From assembly GCA_022641835.1 (NCBI GenBank), contig CP048716.1:1952891-2016890 (forward strand): a stretch of DNA of 64,000 nt. Reading direction: 5' to 3'. A program made the position numbers and the translations under genes. Origin of the DNA: Petasospora fabianii (taxonomy: Eukaryota > Ascomycota > Saccharomycetes > Phaffomycetales > Wickerhamomycetaceae). How positions within the stretch are numbered: position 1 is the stretch's first letter; each line of letters begins with the position of its first letter. Shown piece after piece: positions 20,901-28,859 of this stretch. The notes beneath the pieces are model-generated. The model had not been told where the DNA came from. It saw only the letters and a list, made by a program, of their open reading frames with translations, and ran no database searches.

Positions 20901-23397
20901 GTCTAGCATTTTCAACAAATCTCTCCAAGAAAACACCGGAGTCACCGAAGTAAGCTTGACCCTGGTGCTTGACAGTCTCGAAGACCTTTGGCAAATCGTC
21001 CAAAAGGTCAACCTTCTGGAGACCAATACCACCACCACCGGCAGTGGACTTAAGCATAACCTTAACGGAAGTCTCAGGGTCGTTGGAGAGACCAAGTTTC
21101 TTAGCGAAGGCAACAGCCTCCTCAACATCGGCAATCAAGCCAGAACCTGGAACAAGAGGAACACCAGCTTTCTCAGCAATCTCTCTGGCAGAGTGCTTGA
21201 GACCAAGCTTTCTGATGGAGTCACCAGAAGGACCAACAAAGACAATACCCTCTTTTTCACATCTGTCAGCAAAGTCAGCGTTCTCAGAGAGGAAACCATA
21301 ACCTGGGATGATGGCCTCAGCACCAGACTCCTTAGCAGCAGCGATGACCTTGTCAATGTTGATGTATGTTTCAGCGGCGGAGTTACCGTGTAATGGGATG
21401 GCAACGTCAGCATCCAAGACGTGCTGAGAGTACTTATCTGGGTCAGAGTAGATGGCAATGGCCTTGATACCGAGCTTCTTCAAAGTTTTAATGATACGGA
21501 CGGTGATCTCACCTCTGTTGGCAACCAAGACAGCGTTAAATGGTTTTTTCTTCTCACTGGCCTTGGCAGACTCAATGTATGGTCTCCAGCCACCAAACTC
21601 GGTGATGTCCTTGGTACCTTTCTGGGTGTAGCCGATCTCCTCACAAATAAAAGACTTGACCCATTCACCAGAGGCGGTCTCAACGGAGCCGATACCCAAT
21701 GGTTCTGGAACCATGGCGATAAAGTCACCAAATCTCTCCTTTGGAACAGAGTATACCTCGATGATGATCTTGGAACCAAGCTCAGAAACTCTTCTCAAAC
21801 CTGGCTTAGCAACAGGACCAGACTTTGGCAGGGCATAGAGTCTGTAGTTCTCAGAAGTAGTAGTCTTCTCGAGCAAAGTGGCATTGACCTTTTCAAGCTG
21901 CCAGTGAAGGGCCATACCGGACAAGTGAGCACCAACAACAGCAAGCTTGATGGAGTTGGCGAGGGATGGTGCTGGCTTGGTGTACTCATCACCGAGGCCA
22001 GATGTGACCTTTAGAGCGCCAAGTGGTCTCTGAGCTGGAGTGAATGCAAATTTCAAATAACGAGAACCAAGTTCAAACAAGGCGTGCTCGGTGAAAGTCT
22101 TACCAATCAACGTGACACCGTTTGGCAAACCATCTGGTCTGAACCCAGCTGGGAGAGCAATTGCACACATGTCAGCCAAGTTGACAAAGTTTGTCCAAGT
22201 ACCCTGCTGAGAGTTGACGAGGACTGGCTCATCCTCGAGATCCTTGAGGGTTGGGTTGAGTGGACAGGTCGGCACAGCCAAGACATCAATGTCCTGCATC
22301 ATCTTGCGCACCTTTTGGAGGATTCCCTGTCTCTTGTACTCGTATGTGAATGTGTCAGCGGCATCAAACTTTGTTGCTGTCTTGATGATACCAATGACGG
22401 TCTTGTCGAGAGTCTCCTCTGGTGGGTTAGTGGCGAGGAAGTCTCTAGTGGCGGCATATCTCTCACCCACCCAGGCGCCTTCATAAAGGCACTTGGCGAG
22501 ATCGAGCAAATCAGTAAAGTCAACAGCGACAATGTCACAGCCAATCTTGGAAAGGTTTTCGATGGCTCTCTGGTAGAGCTTTGGGTTCTCAGTCTCACCA
22601 TACCATGGCAAGTTTGTTGGGATTGCAACCTTTGGCTTGGCACCAAAGCTTGTCAAGGGGTTTGCAGGGAGAGCTCTGGAGTACTCATCCTGTTCTGTGT
22701 CTGGCTGTGCCATGATGGAGAAGGCAGTCTGAGTGTCTTTCAAAGTAGTAGCAAAGACACCAACACAGTCGAGAGATTTACATGCAGGGACGACACCAGA
22801 GCAGGAAAAGACACCAACGGATGGCTTGATGGAGATCAGGTTGTTAAGGGCAGCTGGCACACGTGTGGAACCGGCAGTGTCAGTTGTGAGGGCCAATGTA
22901 ACAATACCTCTAGCAACGACAGAGGCAGAACCGGAGGAGGAACCACCAGAGACGTGCTTATCGGAGAAAGTATTTGGGACACGGCCATATGGGGATCTAA
23001 CACCAACGAGACCTGTAGCGAACTGATCGAGGTTAGTCTTACCAATGATAATGGCACCTTGTTCTCTGAGAAGGGCAACTGTTGTGGCATCCTTTTCAGG
23101 TGTGTAAGCGAATGAAGGGCATGCAGCTGTGGTCTGGAACCCCTTGGCATCGATGTTGTCCTTGACTGCCACTGGGACACCGTAAAGCTTAAGGGACTTC
23201 TTGTTGGCACGGGACTGAAGGATCTTCCACTGATGGGCAATTTCCTCCTTGGAAGCAACCGAAATCCATGCTGGGTCCTCTGGGGCAACTTTTTGCGAGG
23301 CCACTAGCTTCTGGAGAGTCTCAAGCGACGTTCCCGGCGTGCTCTTGTGGTGGAAGTCGAGCCACTGGTCGATTGTGAAACCAGTCGTGTCGACCAT
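17908..23397 (-). CDS. DUR1,2: Urea amidolyase (urea carboxylase plus allophanate hydrolase)
   Basis: This 1829-residue bifunctional enzyme converts urea to allophanate at the cost of ATP and bicarbonate, then hydrolyses it to ammonia and CO2. The N-terminal amidase-signature domain (about residues 1-600) has the Ser-Ser-Lys triad region: VAVKDNIDAKG for the Lys and GGSSSGSASVVARGIV for the serines. From about 617 a biotin carboxylase follows (NAVLVANRGEITVRI, GGGGIG, EVNARLQVEHPVTE). Then come KipI/KipA-like carboxyltransferase domains (GGIDVTEYLGSRSTFALG, PSGPMDSYSFRLANK). The C-terminus is a biotinyl carrier domain with VLEAMKTEM, whose Lys is biotinylated. The length equals S. cerevisiae Dur1,2 (1835). 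One GATAA sits on the minus strand at 23557-23553 and may serve nitrogen-regulated GATA factors. Confidence 0.97.
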   Translation of the reverse strand: MVDTTGFTIDQWLDFHHKSTPGTSLETLQKLVASQKVAPEDPAWISVASKEEIAHQWKILQSRANKKSLKLYGVPVAVKDNIDAKGFQTTAACPSFAYTPEKDATTVALLREQGAIIIGKTNLDQFATGLVGVRSPYGRVPNTFSDKHVSGGSSSGSASVVARGIVTLALTTDTAGSTRVPAALNNLISIKPSVGVFSCSGVVPACKSLDCVGVFATTLKDTQTAFSIMAQPDTEQDEYSRALPANPLTSFGAKPKVAIPTNLPWYGETENPKLYQRAIENLSKIGCDIVAVDFTDLLDLAKCLYEGAWVGERYAATRDFLATNPPEETLDKTVIGIIKTATKFDAADTFTYEYKRQGILQKVRKMMQDIDVLAVPTCPLNPTLKDLEDEPVLVNSQQGTWTNFVNLADMCAIALPAGFRPDGLPNGVTLIGKTFTEHALFELGSRYLKFAFTPAQRPLGALKVTSGLGDEYTKPAPSLANSIKLAVVGAHLSGMALHWQLEKVNATLLEKTTTSENYRLYALPKSGPVAKPGLRRVSELGSKIIIEVYSVPKERFGDFIAMVPEPLGIGSVETASGEWVKSFICEEIGYTQKGTKDITEFGGWRPYIESAKASEKKKPFNAVLVANRGEITVRIIKTLKKLGIKAIAIYSDPDKYSQHVLDADVAIPLHGNSAAETYINIDKVIAAAKESGAEAIIPGYGFLSENADFADRCEKEGIVFVGPSGDSIRKLGLKHSAREIAEKAGVPLVPGSGLIADVEEAVAFAKKLGLSNDPETSVKVMLKSTAGGGGIGLQKVDLLDDLPKVFETVKHQGQAYFGDSGVFLERFVENARHVEIQMFGDGFGQAIALGERDCSLQRRNQKIIEETPAPNLPETTRQAMRKAAEQLGASMNYKCAGTVEFIYEEKRDEFFFLEVNARLQVEHPVTEAVTGLDLVEWMLYIAADNAPDFKSQKIEITGASMEARLYAENPVKGFKPSPGQLTDVVFPEWARIDTWVEKGTVVSAEYDPTLAKIIVHGKDRADALRLLQKALDETVVYGVITNLDYLRSVANSEMFSAAKMHTKILDSYDYQANAFEILTPGAYTTVQDYPGRTGYWRIGVPPSGPMDSYSFRLANKIVGNAKAAPAIEVTLNGPSMMFHSDAVIAVTGGEVEVKVNDTVVKQWEPVNLKRGDKLAIGKLTKGCRAYLAIRGGIDVTEYLGSRSTFALGNMGGYNGRVLKVGDVLFLGQPYLPSNTLPAPESEPLALPTELIPQLEAKEWTVGVTCGPHGSPDFFKAESVEEFFSEKWKVHYNSNRFGVRLIGPKPKWARLDGGEAGLHPSNQHDYVYSIGAINFTGDEPVILTCDGPSLGGFVCEAVVADAEMWKIGQVKPGDLIQFVPITYDSARDLKSIQDKSIESFDGVYPTDLSKLALSKPENPIVATFKPDDRAPLVTYRQAGDRYVLVEYGELKLDLNVSYRINRLIELVDTHQTVGIVEMSQGVRSVLVEFDGNAISQSKLIETLIAYEREILFQNKWQIKSKVFKLPMAFEDSVVLDAVKRYRETIRADAPWLPNNVDFIADVNDIKREDVKDMVYSARFLVLGLGDVFLGAPCAVPLDPRQRLLGTKYNPARTFTPNGAVGIGGMYMCIYAMDSPGGYQLVGRTIPIWDKLKLGSHSTEHPWLLTPFDQVEFYPVSEEEIDKFTEDTKHGQFKVEYEESVFDHEEYLRWIQKNSESIAVFQESQKGEKADEFAQLIQVANADLEKTGGPKQAEEESYPEGAELVYSENSGRFWKTLTQVGDEVEVGQGLVVLEAMKTEMTVSSPKKGKVYKIVHSNGDMVDAGDVVAVIV

Positions 23398-24726
23398 TGT
23401 GTATAAGAGATGTGGGTAGGGTAGGGGGTAGGGGTTGCTGTCTTTAAAGAGGGAAAGAAAGGGCTACCTCGATGACTATCGGGGCCAAGACGCGAGGAGT
23501 TGGCTGCTCTTTATATTGAGCGATCTAACTTGATCCCCATCGCTGGGCCGCGTTATCGGACCGGCGCAGCTCGCCGAAACCTACGTTTCCATGGCAATGG
23601 CGCCGACCCATTAAACTAGCTAAGGGAAGCCCCAAAGTATATAGCAGACTCCTTGATCTGCTTACTTTTCACCATTTCTTGAAGAAGGACTACTGGTTTG
23701 TAGATGTATAACACTAACAACTAAATACAAATCATAGAATGGATCATAACCATGACTCGCCAGAAGTCTAGTGGACTTCCCCCTCAGTGTGCCCCCTCCC
23801 GCGCTTCTGATAACGGCCCCTACCAACAATCGGCGAAAAGCGCAGCTCTCAAGAACTCATTAATTTTCTACCTCTCATCGGAAAGGTGCGCCTCACCATC
23901 GCTGACATCAGGCACTTCACAGGATCATAAACGACACCTCTCGAGAGATTTTATGGAGGCCAAGAGACTTGTGATTGTGCCACTCTTAGACGCCGTGGCC
24001 CTGCTTGCGCTCTGCCTATCAGTTTGGCACATATACTTTTCCGTCACCGGGTCTGCCCGTGACGTGTAGAAGGAATCTACGCACCATCGAGGAGGATCAA
24101 AATTCAAAGTAGAAAGACCCACCGTAACGCTTATGACAAAAGGTGACACTTTACGCTGGTGCGGAGAGAGCGACCTATTCATTGATAAAGACTGCCCCTT
24201 TTCCTTCATCCCCCCACAGCTGACAGCCAGGCAGCCACTTTCGCAAGCTGCTCCTCCTCCCCTGTTCCTTCTCCCTTCCCCACACTCATCGCTGCTTCCC
24301 CCGTAGTAGTCCGTAGGAGCTAGGCATTGGCAAACCTATGGCTGCCGTTCGGCTTTACCAAATCTGATTCGGTCTTCACCATACGAGGCAACTTCTTGAT
24401 GCTCCGGCGTGCACGCTGATTGGCGGATTTAGATCAGTGCGGCCCAAACCGGACCTTCGGCCACCGCCGGCGGAACGCGGAATCTACAAAACGCTTCGCC
24501 GGCGTTAATTAGTTGTTGTAAAATGGCACATGAGCGATGAGCCTGGAGCTTCTTATCCTCTTTTGTCTTCTGATATCAGAAGTGATTTGGAGGAGGGACT
24601 ACAGTTTGGTTGATGGTTCATGGTGGGACATTAAATAGTGATTAAATAGTGATTAGCCTAAGGCCCATAACTATTAGGACCAAGGTAGTCTAATGTTTTT
24701 TTTTTTGAAGACAGTCAGTAAATTCA
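23398..24726. other. Intergenic region DUR1,2 to MFS transporter
   Basis: This region contains the DUR1,2 promoter: a TTATA element near 23512, one GATAA core and CCG/CGG-rich stretches. A 105-codon plus-strand frame (23752-24069) has one hydrophobic segment but no family resemblance. A T-run near 24694-24706 lies beyond the transporter 3' end. No other gene is seen. Confidence 0.4.
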
Positions 24727-26718
24727 TCAAGCTTTGGTCTTATCATGCAAACCTTCTTTCTTCTCACGCTTCAATAACTCCTTCTGTTCCTTCTTCTTCA
24801 GCTTGGCCAAGTTCTTCTGGTCTCTAATCGCCTGAGATTTCTCTGTTCTTCTGTTGGCCCACAATCTCAATCTCTCACCATACAAGAAGACATACACTGG
24901 GAATGGGATACCAGCGACAAGAATCAAAAATCCAAAAATCGAACAACCCCAGCCAGCACCAAGAGCAGCAAACATCTTTGGCGCAAACAATGGGAAGGCA
25001 AATCCGAAGAAAGATCTGAAAACAGAAGCAGCAGCAATGGCAGAAGCAGCAAAACGTGGATTCATATCAATCAAATAGTTCTGGATACAGTAAAACACTG
25101 GAATCATACCAAAACAGAAGATAGCAGCACCAACAGCCGGGAACATCCAGTGCAACTTATACTCAGAACCCCAACCGTACCAAAAGAGACCACCAGAAAG
25201 AAGGATACCAGTGACAAATAGAGCTGGAATACGATATTCCGGTTTGGCAACACCACCATTCTTCAGAGTGAGTCTGTTATAGATGTAGTCAGCAACCTTT
25301 TGATTAACAAATACACCAATCATATAACCAATCAATAAAGAGAGGTACATCAAACCAACTCCACCTTTGTTGAAACCATATGTGGAGCCCCAGTTAGATG
25401 GGAATGTCACAATCAAGATGTATAGACAACCATAGGCGATAGCCATAAACACACCGAAACCAAACACCATTGGATGAGTGAAGAGCATAATGACTGGTCT
25501 GGTCAAGTTCACGTAAAATCTATCAAATGTGGTCTCACCGGTGGCAATCTCATACAATGAGTGCAAGTTGTTGTTTCCAGTACGCTTTCTCAATTTAGCA
25601 GCCTTAACTTTCAAGAGCTGTGGTGCATAAGTCTCCTCCAAAGTGAGGGTACCCCATACACAAACAACACCATTGACGATCACGAGGACCCAAAAGCACC
25701 AACGCCAGTTGACAGATTCAACGATAAAGCCGGCAATCAATGCACTGACACATGGACCAACAGTAGGACCAAGCGAGTATAAAGCCATGGCACGACCTCT
25801 CTCCTTGTTGTTAACCAAATCACCAATGACACCAGCACCAATCGAGATCGGGGCACAACCACCAGCACCGGCAAGCAGTCTGAAAATACACATCTGAGTA
25901 ACGTTCTGAGACAAGGCACAACCAATGTTGAAGAAGAACATAAACCAAGCAGAAGCATCAAGAACTCTCTTTCTTCCATACATCTCAGACAGTGGGGCAA
26001 TGAGTGGAGAGAACAATGCCCATGCAAGAATGAAAATACTAACCATTAAAGCTGCAACAACGGTATCATTACCAAACTCTGCACTAATATCAGACACAGC
26101 AGGTGACAACATTGTGGATGCAAATGGGGAAAGGAATGTGTATATGGAGGCAATTCCTATACTTTTCCATTTTCTGCGATAAGTCCAGTTTCTTGGGTTC
26201 TCTGGATCCTCGTCACCGTCCCATGTAACCAATTCTGGATCAATATCCTGGAACTCAACACCATCATTCTTCGTCGGTAATGACTCTTCACGTTCGGGCA
26301 CGATTCCATCGGCATCCTTAAGAGGTGGTTGACTCTCCTCATCCTCGGCGTCGGGCCAAGTACGTGGAATACGCTCAGATAGAGCAGTTATAATGGTGTT
26401 CTTTGTCTTTTCACGACGAAGAGCAATCTCATCATTATTGAGATCTGGATAAATGTTTTTCTCGGTGAAATCTTCATAGTCATCATAGCCATCGCTCGTA
26501 CTAACGGTCCTAGAAGCCCTGGAACCGCAACGCAAACGAGGAGTTTGACCATTAGGGTTGAGAGAAGAGACGGTATGGGTTCTGCTCAGTGAGGCAGTGG
26601 AACTCTGCAAACATCTAGCTTGTTGTAATTCATCTGGAGAGGCACTGGAATCTTGAGTCACCAAAGAGTGTAAGGATCTGGTCTCATCGGCCGTCATCTT
26701 GCTCGAGTTATCGCTCAT
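24727..26718 (-). CDS. MFS transporter, DHA1 drug/polyamine family (12 TM)
   Basis: This 663-residue plasma-membrane-type proton antiporter has a long hydrophilic N-terminus of about 190 residues. The family entry motif WDGDEDPENPRNW leads into the first membrane helix. Motif A is present as SEMYGRKRVL, and the family-typical RLLAGAGGCAPISIGAGVIGD and ALYSLGPTVGPCVSALIAGF follow. Twelve hydrophobic segments can be traced, with a central loop holding LRKRTGNNN and a basic Lys-rich tail. The closest S. cerevisiae relatives by layout are Tpo1-4, Flr1 and Qdr-type proteins; I do not assign one. The start is the first ATG (MSDNSSKM); upstream GTG/TTG codons are unlikely starts. Confidence 0.85.
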   Translation of the reverse strand: MSDNSSKMTADETRSLHSLVTQDSSASPDELQQARCLQSSTASLSRTHTVSSLNPNGQTPRLRCGSRASRTVSTSDGYDDYEDFTEKNIYPDLNNDEIALRREKTKNTIITALSERIPRTWPDAEDEESQPPLKDADGIVPEREESLPTKNDGVEFQDIDPELVTWDGDEDPENPRNWTYRRKWKSIGIASIYTFLSPFASTMLSPAVSDISAEFGNDTVVAALMVSIFILAWALFSPLIAPLSEMYGRKRVLDASAWFMFFFNIGCALSQNVTQMCIFRLLAGAGGCAPISIGAGVIGDLVNNKERGRAMALYSLGPTVGPCVSALIAGFIVESVNWRWCFWVLVIVNGVVCVWGTLTLEETYAPQLLKVKAAKLRKRTGNNNLHSLYEIATGETTFDRFYVNLTRPVIMLFTHPMVFGFGVFMAIAYGCLYILIVTFPSNWGSTYGFNKGGVGLMYLSLLIGYMIGVFVNQKVADYIYNRLTLKNGGVAKPEYRIPALFVTGILLSGGLFWYGWGSEYKLHWMFPAVGAAIFCFGMIPVFYCIQNYLIDMNPRFAASAIAAASVFRSFFGFAFPLFAPKMFAALGAGWGCSIFGFLILVAGIPFPVYVFLYGERLRLWANRRTEKSQAIRDQKNLAKLKKKEQKELLKREKKEGLHDKTKA

Positions 26719-28494
26719 GGAATGGAGATTTCGCGTCGTGATTGGGAGGCGGTGGCACAATGAGTGGCTATCTCAAATAGGATGATGATTAAGCAGACCT
26801 CGATGTAGAGATATATAGTTTGACAGCAGAAGGCTTACAGTAGGGTACAGCGAGCACAAATCAGCACCAGATATCACTGAAGCCGGATTTCTCTTGGAAT
26901 TAACGTCAAAAAGATGTTGGAGGTGTCAAGTATTAGAAATCAATTCTATTTTTTTCTTGCCTTACCTTTGCTCGGACATCACTATCGTGCATACTGGAGA
27001 AATTAAAAAACGGTCGTTCCGCCCAAAACAGAAGGTCCGCCCGCGAATTCATAAAATGACGCAGGCGGGTGCGCCAAGAGTGGATGCTCCTCCGATGGTG
27101 TGACATATGGGGAAACGGCATCTTACGAGGGGAAAGAAAATTAGGAACCATCCCTCAATTACAAGGATTGTATAGCTGGGAAGAGTTGGTGTTGGTTGTG
27201 CCTAAGGACAAGTAACTCAACATATTACGGTACCTAATCGCAACCATCTCACCTCCCGCTGATGAGAAAATTACTAAGAACAACTGTAATCTCCCTTGCA
27301 TGATTACCGGAGAAACTCTGTATCCGAGCAAAAGAAAATCAAAACAAATCGACAACGGCTTTACAACTGTGTTGCGATCTGACTTTGAAAGTCTGCAATA
27401 TTGCACGAGATATAGAGTTTAGTACTTTAATACACATAGTACAGTGTGTACTTTTATTGTTTAAGTATTTTCTTTTAGTGATTATTCATTACAGTCTTGC
27501 TGTTTCACCCAGGCGCTTTAGGCCGTGCGCCATTCAGCCCCAAACATGTCTCAAACCTCATCGTTAACTCCCCAAACTTCGTAATATCTATCATACGAAC
27601 GTTTTCGTCAGCACACTGTAACGAAGGATGAGTAAAATCCCACCCCCTTCAACTCAACGAAAGCATGTTCTACGATATGAGGACCAAGGTACCCCTGTGA
27701 AGATCGATACAATGATCTCCCTTTTTACTAAGGTCGCAGGCACAAACAATTGTTTGCTGTTCTTGTTGTTCAATATAGACCCCTTAGTGGACCGCGACGA
27801 GGTTTTATATCCTCTGTTAATATATAACTGCCATGGATTTAAGGGCCCTATGGGTTGTCACCGCAACTGAACGGCCGGACCTCTAGGCTTATCCGTGACC
27901 AGTGATTACCACAGGCGGGAGAGTGGGGCGACAATAACCGACACGCATCAGATATTTATCAAACCTTCAGATAATGAAGATCTCTTCGAACCAAATATGG
28001 AAGCCAGTGGGAGGGGGCCGACCATCCACATGATGACCACACCGATCGAATGAAGATCTCGTATGTTATGTATCAGGAAATAACTTGCACAGAGAACCTG
28101 AAAAATGGGCGCAACATTATTTGGTTTGACACCTTTTACAACAGTCAAGAAGAGGGAAATGTAAAGTTGAGTGAGTTAGAAGATAGAAACCAACAAGGAA
28201 GGACTAGCTCAACAGTGTGTAAGACACTTCTTATCTTCGGTAACCTCGTATTATAGGTACTATGGCATACGTCTCCAAAATTGAGAATAATAAGCGAAAC
28301 GAGTGCTATAGATCAGTTGCATCAGAGCACCCCACAAGGGGCATGTTAGCGGGCTTTGAGATTTCGCGAACGGGCTGCCTTTTTATCGGAACATACACCG
28401 ACCGCTTTTCTCTTTCACTTTGCACACATTCCTATGAACAGCCCCTTTATTTGCTGTTTTTACTTCCCGAAGGATTTCAATTGACATTAATCCA
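26719..28494. other. Gene-poor stretch left of the small Cys-rich gene
   Basis: A TATATA element lies near 26810, about 90 bases upstream of the transporter start. Otherwise there are only short frames (longest about 80 codons) without recognisable motifs. A CTAAC-type branch motif on the minus strand near 28175 has no convincing exon pair. The right end should hold the promoter of the gene at 28495. Confidence 0.4.
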
Positions 28495-28859
28495 ATGTGC
28501 AGACCAGCTACTTGTCCTACTTGCAGTAAGTACAATCGTTGAGGACACCCACTACCCTTCCACTTTTCAATCTCCCACGATTTTTCCACTTTACACCGAT
28601 AAGCAGAATACCTTCGCTCGAACTGGTCTGATCCCATCTGTTCATCAATCACTAACTAATAAAATAGGTAAACAGGCCTGGGTTGGCTGTGGCTTACACA
28701 TTCCAAGAGCCATGTCCGGAGTCGAGAAGTCCCAGTGGTAAGTAACTCGGCCACATTGCATCGGCGTATCACTAACAAAGATCTAGGTGTGACTGTGTCA
28801 CAGTGGACGGTGTAAAGAGCGACTACCCACCAAGAGCCGGTGAAGGTAAGAGACCATGA
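28495..28859 (+). CDS. Three-exon, 57-residue conserved-looking cysteine-rich protein
   Basis: The spliced CDS is 28495-28525, 28668-28737 and 28787-28859. Intron 1 (142 bases) has GTAAGT, CACTAAC and ATAG. Intron 2 (49 bases) has GTAAGT, CACTAAC and CTAG. The protein starts MCRPATCPTCSKQAWVGCG, continues HIPRAMSGVEKSQWCDC and ends in a Lys/Arg/Pro tail. Spacing of cysteines (C-x4-C-x2-C, then GCG, then W-C-x-C) suggests metal binding. I recall short fungal proteins of the form MC..xTC.TC.K..W.GCG.HIP....W C.C, to which this corresponds well, but I know no assigned function. A further GTAAGA donor at 28846 could give an alternative tail. The gene stands alone in a gene-poor region. Confidence 0.75.

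Noticed and set aside
17959-23115. Several long antisense frames within DUR1,2
   Set aside because: They are mirror frames of a highly biased gene, Trp/Val/Leu-rich and without domains.
23752-24069. 105-codon plus-strand frame with a hydrophobic segment
   Set aside because: It has no family resemblance and no expression signals beyond a chance CACTAAC upstream; composition is unlike neighbouring genes.
28262-28741. 159-codon frame overlapping the small Cys-rich gene
   Set aside because: It begins far upstream, has no domain, and is in a different frame from the supported spliced product; GTAAGT donors interrupt it.
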